From: Theobroma cacao
Taxonomy: Eukaryota; Streptophyta; Magnoliopsida; Malvales; Malvaceae
Assembly: GCF_000208745.1 (NCBI RefSeq)
Contig: NC_030854.1
Location: 17,877,694-17,941,693, forward strand
Length of the DNA: 64,000 nt
Direction of reading: 5' to 3'
Below, in pieces: positions 36,101-48,505 of this stretch (its first letter is position 1; the number at the start of each line of letters is the position of its first letter). Both the position numbers and the translations under genes were made by a program. A model generated the notes under the pieces. It saw nothing but the letters and a program-made list of their open reading frames with translations. It was not told the origin of the DNA and did not search any database.

Positions 36101-39100
36101 TTCAACAATATATGATGTCATCCTTGCTGCCATCTATAGAGATGAGCAAGCACTCTCAATTGCTTCCAAGCTGAGAATAAAGGGTTAGCTCAAGTAGTAT
36201 TACTGCTAATTCATTTCAAAACTAGAGGTTAAGTTTTTGCCGACAAGGAGAGTACAATGCTACCAACAAAAGGTCAAGAAAAGTCAGGATAATGTTCCAT
36301 GAAAATCTGCAATAATCGCCTATGTTTGACATCAGACTAATTTAGGACCTTATTTGAGCTGGTATAGACATTATTCTCATGTTTGTCTGCTTCTTTATAA
36401 AATCTGGAATGTTGTTGGTTTCTTTTTCCATTCAAATGTTAAGGGTATCTGTTGAATTTCAAAGTGTGCTAGAAATTACAAATTTTGACTTCATCTACTT
36501 ATTAAAATTTCTTACTTTACCACGGTCTATTTTTTTTTTTTATAATCATGCTCTTTACTTTTGCTTCAGCAGTTGTTTTTGCATAGATCCCTTTATAGAT
36601 TCTTATTTTGAAGATAAGTAGAACTTGGTATATAAGCACGCAACTTCTTTCACTAGGTGGGTGTTTGGCCTGCTTTTAAATTGGCTTCTCTGCTAAAAAA
36701 GCTAAAGCTAGGCATTTGCCACCACTAAAATAACTTATCTCAGAAGCTCAAAACTGCTTTTAGATCATTAAAATTTGAAGCCACTATTTATAGCTTCTTT
36801 TAAAGAGGTAATAAACTTTTTCTTCCTGCTTTACCTTCAAAATTTCCTAATATTACAAAGCATCAAACCAAATAAATCTTCGCCCAGTTAGTTCTTTTAT
36901 AGTCTTTCTTTTTCCTAATTATCAAACAAAATAACGTGGCTTGAGATATTCAATCACTAGTACGATAAGTATATAAGCAATTTTTTTTACTTGATTTATT
37001 TTTGCTGTCAAAAATTAGATTAATTAGTTTTATTTTATATTCATATTTGAATCATTATTCTTTTGTTTTATTTTTTCCTTTTAATTTTTTAGAAAGACAC
37101 CATACTATTCCAAAAAAAAAAAAAGGCCAATCAACCTTCCTAACTATAAAATGTGCTTTGTCATTTTAATTATAAATATACTTTATTTAAACTTTCTTTC
37201 TTGTAATTTTAGTACTTAGTATTTTCACAAAATCATTATTGAAAAGCTTTCTACATCCTATTGCATCAAGCTTACAAAATGCTGTTTCATCTGTCCTTTA
37301 TAGAACTTCTTGAACAGCTCTACTCCAACAACACTTTTGCTAAAAGATTCAGACAGACCAAACAGGCCCTTGACAGAGCAAAAGTTCATGAGAATTTTGG
37401 CTGCTATTATGACGTAGTTTCTGATTCTATAAAACAACCCTAACCCTAAGTGTAAGGCATAGATATCTTTCATCTTTTGCTTTTATTTCCAGCTTCAATT
37501 CTTATCAAATTTTTTAAATTTTCATTCATTACACCAAACCAAAAGCACATGAATGCAACCATCAAATTTCAACCATAAACCATTTCACATTCCCTAAAAG
37601 GCAAGAACACGTTTGGTTACTGTTTGTATCATTAGTAACCATCTTAGATCAATCAATGAATCCTCATTGTCTTATCCATTTCAAGCTTCGAAATCACCAT
37701 TTCTTGCTCACTATGACCAATTTTGCCTAATTTTATTCAACCCCTGCTCTGTTATACATCACATTATCTCCTGTTAACATTGCTTGTGAATAATTTATTA
37801 ATCACATAAATACATCACTTAGCATAAAAGAACAGTGAAGCAATCATTTTGTTGCATTTAGTCAAAAACGACAATGAAATCAAGTGAAACTAGGAAACCA
37901 GATGGAAAACCAGGAGGAAAATTGCACACACTGCATATTCATTGTAGGTGGCACGTAGAAATTTTACCTGGCAAATTAAATCCCCGATAAAAGTCAAAAG
38001 TGCAGATGTCACAGCTTTTGTGAACACAGGATACTTTGCTAGAAGAGCTAAATACCTGTAAAATAACTTAAGCAAATCAAATACTTGGGGGTAAGGTCCA
38101 TCACCTAACTAAAAGATAACAAATAAATACTTTGGCAACCTCAAGTAGGACTTTAGCATAAAAGTCTTGCAAAAGGATTTTTTCATTTTCGTACATGAGA
38201 TGTCCTCCACTAAGGTTCCATAACAACAGAACAAACACACTGCTCAACTAGCATCACATAGGAGGTTAATGTTTTAAGAAACTTAAGTAACTGCTGCACA
38301 AAAAAAAAAAAAAAAAGACATTATTATCAAAAAAGTTTCCACTATTTTTGCTCTCATAAATGTGTGAAGCTATCAGCTTAAGCATCCCAATGAACTTTAG
38401 GTATGAAGCTTAAAATTTTTTTTTTTGCTCCTGCTTATTCAATTTTATGCAATATTTTTCAGAACTCAAATCTGATAGAGAATGTAAAATTTAATCACAT
38501 AGTGTCCTACATCATATACATACGACACTAGAGCCTTGTGTGTGTGTGTGTTTGTCTATATATATATATATATATACTTTAATTGTTTGTTCAATTTAAG
38601 ATCTTGGCAAATTTTTTGAACCTTCTTTTTGGGTAAAACTAATTAGTTCACCATATGTTAGTTTTTCATAGGAATAATTCCCTTAAAGTTTCCTCTAATT
38701 TGGTTTCTTACCTTTTCTCCTAATAGTTTAGAAAGACCAGCTAAGAACATGTTTGGTCTAGACTTCTACCAATAGATATTTTAACAACATCATCATGGTA
38801 TTGGTTTATTTTCTCTAATTCTGTATTTCTTATAGGGGATGGATTTACGGCTTTGGTTCAATACCCATTCTCTAGGAAGGTTGACTGCATGCCATTTAAT
38901 GGCTTTTGAAATGACTACATTTCACCTAGTCATGTAAGTTTGGAAGAATTTATTAGTGTTCATGTCACGGTTATTTGTCATGGACAAGTATGTTGTAGAC
39001 ATCAGTGTATACATATATATATATATAACCCAATGATGGCTTTCAACAATGATAATTGGCACTATCATCCACCCATATTTTTTGTTTTGTATATTTATCC

Positions 39101-40080
39101 AACCAATTTTTGATAGCCTGTCAGTAGTCTAGGTATCATCCTAGAGGAGCCAATGACCCATTTGGTTCTTACTTAGAAATAGCAAAATCTTTCCAGACCG
39201 AAACGGGCACTTGCTCAAAACCTGACACAAGCTAAGCCAGATTAACTTAGTCAATAATTGAAACATGAAGTGCACCAATTGTATTTGTCAAACGTTGTAG
39301 GGCTAATATTTAAAAATAAAGATCCGGGTCATTGAGGAATTTGTAGAATTCTTTTTTTGTGAGTGAGCATTTCCTCTCTTTCTTCTTCTCTTCTCTCTAT
39401 TCTAAAATGTCTCTGAATACATAAACAGCATAGGAACAGCACCAATAACCTGCTTTATTCTAGTTGTGCAGGTGAGCTTGCCTACATTCATCATTATAAT
39501 CAAGGTATCCAAGATGTACATTGTGAGTTTAAGCCACAGAAAATTTCTAATCAAGCAACCTAATAACAAGCATTTCTATGAACATTCACCAAAAGAATAA
39601 TATAACCAAAACCCCGCACCATTGGTATCAATAAAATTCTGATTCTATCAAATTTCAAAAACAGCAGAAAAAGGCCGAAAAGAGCGAAATGATACTATTA
39701 TAAATTAAAAAGGCCGTAGTTCAATACCATGAAAGCAAGGACCAATCATTTCTTCCACCATTTCCATCGGCGCCTTCACCTTTGCCACCAGAATTCTCAT
39801 CACCGGAGCCTCCGAATCCACCAATCCCACGGGACCCACCATCCGAAACTGCTGAAACCCGGAAACAATCAAAACCCAACTGCCCAGCTCCCGTTTTGCG
39901 ACTACCAAACTCCTTAAACCCATGAGTAGAACTCAAAAAAAATGAATAGGAGCGGCTCTTAAACCCTCTTACCAGAAATCTAGTTTGGCGTGCAGAAAGG
40001 CACAAGTTTTTGGAAGAAAAACTCATAATACTGTACAAGCGAGGGAATGTGCGGGTAAGTGCCACAGAATTCGGGACCAT
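33159..40080 (-). CDS. Mpv17/PMP22-family membrane protein, seven exons
   Basis: Coding exons are 40080-39728, 38055-37968, 35310-35216, 34884-34812, 34740-34648, 34531-34445 and 33239-33159. All introns are GT-AG, and the exon phases join without a shift into a 289-residue protein. Residues 1-79 are Ser/Arg-rich and look like a plastid or mitochondrial targeting peptide; 80-110 are Gly-rich; 116-289 are the Mpv17/PMP22 domain, with several hydrophobic segments and the signature WQLWIPFQFLNFRFVP at 244-259. The family forms small integral membrane proteins of peroxisomes, mitochondria or plastid envelope, some acting as channels. I chose the ATG at 40080 because its context (gccaccATGG) is optimal; an in-frame ATG at 40212 would add 44 residues but has a poor context. 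The layout resembles Arabidopsis At5g19750-type proteins, recalled and not checked. Confidence 0.92.
35508..36187. other. Unexplained coding-like sequence in intron 2
   Basis: Within the 1st large intron downstream of exon 2 (35311-37967) lie two coding-like stretches. One, on the minus strand at about 35500-35665, reads through Trp/Lys/Pro-rich residues (LHWKQPPKVFRRHSK). The other, on the plus strand, is an 80-codon frame (35946-36188, containing LVVPTKDLIIPEEFSN). I recognise neither. They may be captured gene fragments in a transposon, or chance. Confidence 0.3.
36657..37370. mobile_element. Possible MITE in intron 2 of the Mpv17-family gene
   Basis: The words gtgtttggcctg (36661-36672) and cagaccaaacag (37354-37365) are imperfect inverted repeats at the edges of a roughly 700-bp AT-rich block, and the left part has the 'gcttttaaattggcttctctgct' texture of common plant MITEs. 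No clear target duplication was found, so the borders are approximate. Confidence 0.35.
38537..38576. repeat. GT/TA microsatellite in intron 1
   Basis: A (gt)n run followed by a (ta)n run in the first intron of the Mpv17-family gene. A second short (at)n run lies near 39010 in the same intron. Confidence 0.85.
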
Positions 40081-40212
40081 GGTGGCAATTCTCAAACGAC
40101 TTGAAAAACTTGAAGAGTGTTTTTCTGCTTTTATGTCTATGGCTGTGGTGATTGTTACAGTCTTACTGAGTTTCGGAAGGATAGGCTTCGCAAAGTGGAA
40201 TACACGGGGCAT

Positions 40213-41358
40213 ACATAGCCTTCTCGCTCGTTTTAAATTTTAAAGTTTCAATTAAAGCAGCCAGCCCAGTTACACTTTTGACCCCCAAGAACTTTTATGT
40301 TTACCACGACCATTTGGTTTTTTATTTTTTTTGAAACAAATCGGACCGGCTGGGCGGACTGGGTGAACTAGGAATCGATTATGTGTGGGGTTCGATTAGG
40401 ATATCAAACGTTGAGAAATTGAACTGTCAAAAATCGATGAGTCATCGATTGAATTGATTTGGTGGCGCTTTTAATTGGTTAAATTAGTTTTTTTTTGTCC
40501 TTAAAAAAATTACTTTTATTTTTTGAGATGGAATATTTGAATAATACCATATGAGTAGAATTTTTGAGAATTAGTAGTTTCTATAATGTTGGACTCTTTG
40601 CTGCAGTAGGCTGTGATTTAAAAACACGGTAAATTCTTGAAACTGGACTCATCACGTGTAGTGCATAACAGGAATCGCAGAGACATGAGTGGTTGCGTGT
40701 AGGAGGGACTTCAATAAGCATATTCGGGTTTCTGCGGTATTACAAGTTGCTGGCAACTAGTTGGATAGCTAAAATGCCGATTGTAGCCTCTCGATATTGG
40801 GAATCGAATCTCAGACAATTTAATCTCTCTGCCGAAGATTATTTTGTCCATTAGCTATGGACTCAGAGATCCCTACACCTCGTCAAATTGTGCCTAGGGG
40901 TTATTTATTGTTATTTTTTTTCCTTATAATTTTTATTTCATTTTAAATAAGGCTAAAGCTTATTTTAGTTATGGCAATTAGCAATAAAAAGGCATTCGTT
41001 TGGACAACTTTTAGAAGCTAAACAAGTGAGCAACCTATGGTTTGCAACAACTAAAGCTTTGTGGGTTGGAGCTTGGTATTTTTTATTTGCTGACCTCTTG
41101 ACTTCGACACAAAGGTCCAAAAGTATATTGTTCTTCCTCCCTTAGTTGCGGTTTACATTAAAAAAACTTGAAGGGTGATCTTTCAAATTTTTCGTTACTG
41201 GAACAATATGATTGCATGGCTTTTTCTTTATAGTCTTATCAAATATCTAAACATGTATTGAGGCATTACTATTTGATTAGAGCGACAATCAAGAGAGGTG
41301 AAATAAATATTGAATGTGAGCCCATAAATTATAACCTAACGGATCCATGTTGTGGAAA
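40213..41358. other. Upstream region of the Mpv17-family gene and intergenic DNA
   Basis: On the minus strand a TATA-like tttaaaattt lies near 40235-40245. If used, transcription would begin near 40210, which favours the ATG at 40080. The rest up to 41358 shows no gene or recognised element. Confidence 0.4.
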
Positions 41359-42665
41359 TGTCATTGATAACGTTACTTTATGGAGTTATTTTGTAACATT
41401 TTGAGCATTGAAATTGACTAAATCCTTGAGTTTAGATTTGAAATTGTCACTTTTTTCTTGTTTCTTTTAAGTTTAGTTTTAATTGTTTTAAGTAGTTTGA
41501 TTTTAGTTAGATTTTATGTTGATTAAGTCATTTTTTTATATTAGTAACTTGGTTTTGTTTGTTCTTGAAGGTGCATGATCGAAAGGATCCAAAACTGTGA
41601 AGAAAAATGAAGCCAAGTCAAAAATCAGCAAGTAGGCAATTGTGGCCACAGAAGAGTGGGCGTTGCGATGCCAAAAAGATAAGGTAGTCGTACATGGGCC
41701 AGCAAGCAGGGTGCTCAGTGCCAAAGAAGCAAGGTTACGGTGCCAAGGCATCAGAGAGTTGGGCGTTGCAGTGCCAAGAAGATGAGGTAGCCGTACATGG
41801 AGCAGCAAGCAAGGTGCTTAACACCAAAGAAGCAAGGTTGTGGTGCCAAGGCATCAGAGAGTTGGGCGTTACAGCGCCAAAAAGTGTAGGGCATTGTGGC
41901 CACAGAAGAGTGGGCGTTGCGATGCCAAAAAGATAAGGTAGTCGTACATGGGCCAGCAAGCAAGGTGCTCAGTGCCAAAGAAGCAAGGTTGCGATGCCAA
42001 GGCATCAGAGAGTTGGGCGTTGCAGTGCCAAAAAGATGAGGTAGCCGTACATGGAGCAGCAAGCAAGGTGCTTAACACCAAAGAAGCAAGGTTGTGGTGC
42101 CAAGGCATCAGAGAGTTGGGCGTTACAGCGCCAAAAAGTGAAGGGCATGATGCTAGCACAATATTCTTTTCATTTTTTTTTTTCGTATTTGATTTGAAGT
42201 AACTTTTTTTGGAGGTTATTTAAAGGCACCTTTAGAGCAATTAAAAGGCACATTTGAACTAGGGTTTCTAAAAAGGAAAAGTAGTCGTCAAGCATACAAA
42301 AAGGCAAAAAAGACTTTGAAAGATTGATGATCCGACAAATCTCTAGTTTTCTTTTCTTCTCTGTTTCTTAGTTTTTCTTGTATTATAATTGATGGTTAAA
42401 CTTCTTTGGATTATGTTTTCAATATTTAGAATGAGCTAAATATATGTTTTTAGGATTTCAATTGAAATCAACATGTAGTTTGGATTTTTAATACTCTCTC
42501 TTTCTCATAATTAATTGGTATTTGAATTGTTTATTCCAATTTTGTGTTTAATGCTTCTGATTGACTGATCACCAATTAGATTGATTGGATAGCCTAAATA
42601 AACTTAGAAAAGGGAATTTAGTATAAAACTCATAAAACTCATTATACAATTAAAGAACTTCTCAA
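41359..42665 (+). mobile_element. Athila/Tat-like LTR fragment with internal tandem repeats
   Basis: Starts tgtcattgataacgttacttta, then ggagttatttt, resembling 48506 (tgtcataactat, gagttattta) and 821. It contains 'ttcttgaaggtgc' and, further on, 'caccaattagattgattgg', matching the order in 821-2360. The 254-bp tandem repeat at 41639-42148 lies in its middle. The distal end is missing; it runs into a different sequence near 42665. Confidence 0.5.
41639..42148. repeat. Two-copy 254-bp tandem repeat with a half-length subrepeat
   Basis: The unit starting attgtggccacagaagagtg at 41639 restarts at 41893, an offset of 254 bp, with only a few differences. Each unit is made of two diverged halves of about 125 bp (both contain 'caaagaagcaaggtt' and 'ggcatcagagagttgggcgtt'). 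The sequence is GC-richer than its surroundings and open in several frames on both strands because of the repetition; those frames have no recognisable domain. Confidence 0.85.
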
Positions 42666-42749
42666 CTTAATTATGTAAGCTCAACTTAATACATCCATAT
42701 ATGTATTAACAAGTGCCACTGTCATAGTGCACGTTAATATAAACATTAN

Positions 42750-42795
<46 letters not shown>

Positions 42796-45170
42796 AATGC
42801 CACTATCATAGTGCACATTAACATTAGCTGTCAATGACACCCTCGAGTGTCCATGTAGGCTCTTGAGCCATCATCATAATCTCATACATAACATTATCAA
42901 TATAGAATGCCCAACATTAGCAACATTAACATAAACATATTCATAGTTTGTAAACACAAACATAAAGTTAAAAATTGATTCGTCAGCGAAACGTAACCGA
43001 CCTTCTAGGCATCAAGTGGCTACTAAACACCTACAAAATAATGAAGACTAGAATCGGTATCCGCGACAATGGCTGCAATTAGACCTATCACTGATCTGCA
43101 ACAAAATAAATAGGAAAAATAATGTGTGAGTCACAAAGACTCTGTGAGTGGATACTGGAAGGGGTCATGCTAGGGGATAAAAGTAATTTGTAAACATGCA
43201 CTTGTAATCTCATGACATTCATAAACAATTTAATCATAGAATTCATAAAACATGTTAGTTGAACACATTTTAATAACATTCGTTTCAAAACATGTTAATA
43301 TAAACCTTTGGGAATCCTTTACCTTTGAAATTCTTATTAAATTCAATCAAACAACCTGTTCTGCATCAAATCTATCGATGCATTCTTGAATGTATCGAAA
43401 CTTTCAAGCATCTATCGATACATTAGTAAAATGTATCGATACATTCCACATAGAAAGCCTTCTAAAACATTCTGTTTAGAATGTATCGATACTTAACCTA
43501 TATGTATCGATACTTTTAGCCCATAACCCAAATTTCTAGGCAAAATCCTCCATTTTTACCATTCCTTGTATTCCTTTGCCTCTTGGGACTTTTTTTGAGG
43601 CTCAATCTTCTTCATTAAGCACATTCTCATGCTATGATAGAGCGCAAATCATGAATAATGCTCAAATAACATTAGTATGCAACATACCATAAACATAATA
43701 CTCAAACTTTGTGATGGTACGTCCCCCATCAGCCTTAGTTCGACAATGTATATTCCCATTGCACCTTGGATGCTTATGATGCATCATAGGAGTGAAGTCG
43801 TCACTTGCACCCTGTGAGAGTGGAATCAATCATACTCATAGAGTGCTCATACTCATAACTTTAAGTATATGGAATGTTCTTCACATACAAGCTTACTTAT
43901 CTCATAAGGTACATGAAAAATATATCATACACATAATCTCATGGCATTCATCATGCTTTCTCAATCAACTCATGTAGTATATGGAATATATATCATATAC
44001 ATAATCTCATAGCATTTATCATGCATACTGAATCACCTCATATGGTATATGGAGTTTACATCATATACACAATCTTGTAATATACGTCATGCATACTTAA
44101 TCATCTCATATGGCATATGGAATTTACATCATATACTTAAATCTTATGGCATTCATCATACCAAACATGCACATCATAGCATCTATAAATAAACATACAA
44201 TATCTCGTACCCACACTAATCCAAAGACTAGAGTAATTGAGTGGACTTCAAACATAAGGTGCTTGTCCCCCCTTGTTGAAAACTAATACATAATAGAATA
44301 TTTACATATATAATAGATTCATAAAATGTTTTAAAAACCATTGAGTCAATCATATCACAATCACTATCAATTTATTTTCTTAGAAAATCATTTTCATTCT
44401 TGAAACTCAAATCCTTTGATAAACTATTTTAGAGATATCATTTCAACATACATAAATAATCCTTTTCATAGAAATCATGCTAGCTTTACATATCAAAATA
44501 ATTTGAAAGTGGTGCATCAACTCATCTAGTTGGAGATTCAATTCCTAACTCCAATCACAACTCCGTCTCGACGAAATTTGTGGAGTTTTTAAGTCTTCCT
44601 ATCATACAATAATCATCACAATAACTTCTAAGAATAAAAATCTCGTAATAATCATTTTAGGTACTTTCGAAACTACTCACTTCTCACTTTCAGCTAAACT
44701 AATTTTTTTAACTAAAACCCATACTTAGAAACCCATAAATATTTCATTCTTACCTTAAGGAAGCTTAGATTCTTAAAAAAAGCATAAAACCTTTAAACTT
44801 TAATCATCAACAGAAAATCTGGGCAATTAAACAACTATTTGAATTTTAGAATCCAAGACCAAAATATTTAAAAGCTAAAAATATCATCTTTTTCTATAAA
44901 AACCCAAAACTAAGCTTTAGAATCATAAAAATGGAGTTTTGAGTTAAAAATGAGTTGAAAGAGCTTAAGAGTTGGGGTTTTACCTTGCAAATGCGACTGA
45001 AGGTTGCCAACCCCTGAAAAATGGTGTATATTTATAAGCTAGGGTGTGAAAATACGTTTTTACCCTTTTTATTTTTTTGAAATTGATGAAATATATCAGT
45101 ACATTGGCCTATGTATCGATACATTTGGTTTTGGGGATATTGTATCGATACATTATGAACATGTATTAAT
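42666..45170 (-). mobile_element. Gypsy-type LTR-like sequence related to the 19465 solo LTR
   Basis: Contains the same landmarks as 19465-22125 in reverse order: a 'gtgtgagtcacaaagactctgtgagtggat' segment near 43120 and atgtatcgatacat palindromes at 43380-43510. Several 'catatggtatatggaatttacatcatatac' phrases recur at 43980-44150, a local repeat of about 60 bp. No terminus or target duplication was identified, so borders are approximate. Open frames here are short and unrecognised. Confidence 0.45.
42748..42790. repeat. TA microsatellite flanked by a short duplication
   Basis: A (ta)n run with one unresolved base at 42750. The words gtgccactgtcatagtgcacgtta (about 42714) and atgccactatcatagtgcacatta (about 42797) flank it as a direct repeat of about 25 bp. 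Confidence 0.8.
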
Positions 45171-45174
45171 ACAT

Positions 45175-45445
45175 GTTCATCAGAAACCTTTTCTGGGCTA
45201 AATGTTTTAATACATCATGAACATGTATCGATATATTTGAGGCAGATTGCCTATAAAAATCTACCCAACTTATTTACATTAAATACCATTTAAGTCAACG
45301 TCCTCTTTACTTTTTACTCTCCATTTACTTAAGATATTTAATGTAAATAAGCTGGGCATATTTTTATAGGCAATCTGCCTCAATTGTATCGATACATGTT
45401 CATGATGTATCAATGCATTTAACCCAAAAAGGGTTTCTGATGAAC
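45175..45445. repeat. Inverted repeat with 113-bp arms
   Basis: The left arm 45175-45287 (gttcatcagaaacc to attaaatacc) is the reverse complement of the right arm 45333-45445 (gatatttaatg to ggtttctgatgaac) with about fifteen mismatches. A 45-bp loop separates them. Transcribed, it would form a long hairpin. A direct repeat of about 53 bp (cctctttactttttactctc onward) begins at 45301 and again at 45452. A tgtatcgatacat-type palindrome lies within each arm. Confidence 0.85.
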
Positions 45446-45509
45446 AAATGTCCTCTTTACTTTTTACTCTCAATTTACTTAAGATATTAAATGTAAATAA
45501 GCAAACAAC

Positions 45510-48505
45510 CCCCATTTGGATTCAATAAAAATATCAAAAAAATCGAAATATAAAAGAATCAAAATTTAATTTTTGGTTTCAAGAACAAAATCGAAAAAAT
45601 TCGATTGAAATTAAATTTGCAGTTCCTATTTACCATAACAAACGTACTCCAAAAATTATGAAAAAAATTCATTTTTGGTCATCTAAAAATCAAAGGAATT
45701 ATTACAACCAATTGTTATTTTCAAAAGGTTGTTCTATAAAAACCACATATTTAGACCCTTTTAAGACTTAGAAAATTTTCTGTTTCAAAAGTGACAGACA
45801 ACCAAAAGTGTCAATGAATTCTTTTGAAGGTTAAAACTAAGTTTGATGTTCAAAATATGTAATCTGTATGCCCACCTAAGGGTTTCCTAACTCATCCTCT
45901 TACTCAAAATGGGACTTGACAAGCAGATGCTGAAAACCTATGGTAGCTTCATAAGAATGGTTATAAACTCTTTTCCTACCTTATAGAATCCTCCTACGAA
46001 CATGGGCGATAATGAGACAGATGAAGATAAAAAGGAAGATTGAAGCTTCTTCGAAATCATCTAATTACCAAGGGAGCGTATTTTACCTTTTCTTTATTTT
46101 TCTAAATTTGAGGAGAATGTTTGATTTAAATTTAGGGGGAAAGCATATTTTTCTAGTGGAAGATATTTTATGGGAACTTAGGATTTTATTTTATTTGCAT
46201 GCTTATTTAAATTTTAAGTTAATTAGGATAGTTTATTGTTTACTTTTCATTATACTTGTTTGAAAATTTTAGAATCTAGAAATTTCGTACAAAATTTTTC
46301 AATAATTTCCATATCCAATTATGAGAATTTAGTTATTTTGTATTTTTAGCTCTTAGTAAATTTGGACATTGTTTGGTTTACGCTAAATTCTTTTGCTAAG
46401 TATCATTGTTAGAATGTGATTTCCATAAATTGAGCACTTTATCTTTTACTTTGAATTATTATGCATATCTAGAGAAGGTTTGTATTGATGTGAATTTTGG
46501 ATTATGTCAAGAATTCTAGACTTTGCTTGATTCTCTCTCGAGGCGAAATCATAGGCAGTACTTAGTTAAGGAGATGATTTAAGCCATCTTTAGATCGTTT
46601 GAGCCTTTCAAGTCAACCTTGTTATAATTTATCCTTAATATACACTTTTGAGCCTAATATTTCCATTTTCTTTATTTAACCACATAATAATTGAACCTAG
46701 CCTTAAAATAAAATTTCTAATTTTGCAACGTTCACTCCTAAGCATGTATATTGCTCTAGGGAATATGTATTGAGCTAAATCTGTCACGACCCGGAACCTC
46801 CCTCAGGCCCATGACAATCGCCGCGACGTCCCGATTGACACTCATTATCCAGAATGCCAACCAGAACCCCGCAAGGCTTACATATCAGTTTTTTTTCCCT
46901 TTCCTGTGAGCAATCATTGTTAAATATCGATTTTTTAGAGAATATACACTATTTTAGATCAAAAACAATCAAAATAAATTTTTTGCCACACAAGGGTATT
47001 TTGGTCATTTTTTTCTCAAAAATTTCGAAATTGGCTAAAACGTAATATACAAGTACAAAATACATAATTCATATTCAAAATGAGTTTAAAAGTCTAAAAT
47101 CTTCATTTAAAACGAAATTACGGTTATTTGAATATAATAAGAAAATAAAAGAAATATTATACACTTGTCCCACATATCCATAGCTTAGATAAAATTCTCA
47201 GACTTATCCAAAGTCTCGGTGGAGTAATTTTTAAAATTTACACTTTTGCCCCCGTAAAAGTGAAAAATTACATTTTTGCCCAAAAAACTGAAAAATTGCC
47301 CATAGACATATTTTTCATCCCTTATACTCATACCATTCTCCAATTTGTCAAATTTGATCTAAATTCTCTCAAAATCTCAAATTTTATCCGTAGGTGGTAA
47401 AATTACGATTTTGCCCCTACACTCCAAAAATCACCAGAATTAAACTTTTTCACTTCCTATCATTAAATTATACTCCAAATAGTTAATCTTGGTCAAAAAT
47501 TTCACTCCATGATCAAATTATTATCTTAGGTGGCAAAATGACGATTTTGCCCTTGAATATCAAAATTTCTAATTTTACCCCAAATGAACCCTCGAACTCC
47601 GAACAATCATTTTATTCATTCCTGGACTATAAAATATTAAATTTCATCCTACAATTCCTATTTGAACTAGTTCGAGGTTAAATCAACTCAAGTGTACCAT
47701 TAGGTACAATACCGAGTTTCGTCTATTCTTAGGTGCTTTTCCTAGCATAATAACATGCTACTCAGTGCATGTATGTCATGACATGTGTTTATAGGGTTAG
47801 GTTTTACAAAATGCATATGGTAGAAAATGTGATATTGTGATGAAAAGTTTAAAATTGTATGAGTATTTACCCCACTGCCTATAATGAAAGAAATAAGTTT
47901 AGTGGTGTGAAATCATGATATATAGAACAAAAAATAAAATGAAGTGTTGAGCAAAAGAAAAGTTTAAAGCTAAAAAGGAGTTAGTTGGAGAATAAAAATA
48001 AAGCTCTATATAGGTCCTCAAATGATTATGTGCTTAGGCTGAATTAAACCAAATAATTATCTTTTATCCTACCTTGACCCTAGCCATGCATTACAAGCTT
48101 AATAAAAGCCTATTGATCCTTGACTTAGTATTCATCTACATTAGTGGGGAGAGAGATGAAAAGTAAACTTATGGAGTTCTAATACTAATTTGAAATTTGC
48201 ATTGGCATAAACTCTTCTAAACAAGTTTGATTTCTTTATAAAAGATTGTACATACACACAGAAATCCATTTCAAAATGAGCTTGCATTTGAATTGAAACA
48301 TGAATTTGAATGATAGCCATATTTTTCCTTCGATTGGAGATTTATAGATGTACTTTTGAGGAAATTATGTAGATCATTGATTTGGTTTTATCTTTCTCTA
48401 GTTAGTTTGTTTATTTTTGTTGCTTTCATCATTGAAATTTCTTTCGATTTGTTTAGTTTTCTTTTTTGTTTTGTTCAAGGACTAGCAAAATCTTAAGTTT
48501 GGGGG
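45510..48505 (+). mobile_element. 3' non-coding internal part of an Athila-like Gypsy element
   Basis: The segment ends caaggactagcaaaatcttaag and then the purine tract tttgggggtg (about 48496-48505), which in Athila-type elements immediately precedes the 3' LTR; an LTR-like sequence does begin at 48506. A second similar purine run (taaatttaggggga) lies at 46125-46140. No gag or pol domain is readable. The solo LTR at 46782-47808 interrupts it. Confidence 0.55.
46782..47808 (-). mobile_element. Tekay-type solo LTR with 2.1-kb internal deletion
   Basis: Starts TGTCACGACCCGG and ends GTTTTACA, as in the LTRs of 51958-63240, but is only 1027 bp. At 47159-47161 it jumps from sequence matching 52333 to sequence matching about 54411, losing roughly 2.08 kb, with two bases of overlap at the junction. 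Flanking aaatc (46777-46781) and aaatg (47809-47813) look like a target duplication with one change. It is the same orientation as the full element 5 kb away. Confidence 0.85.

Noticed and set aside
41536..42202. Overlapping open frames of 74-103 codons on both strands
   Set aside because: They result from the 254-bp repeat whose length and base content leave several frames open. No domain is recognisable.
43380..45410. Spaced short palindromes considered as a CRISPR-like array
   Set aside because: Spacing and sequence are irregular, they sit inside plant LTR-like sequence, and the genome is eukaryotic.
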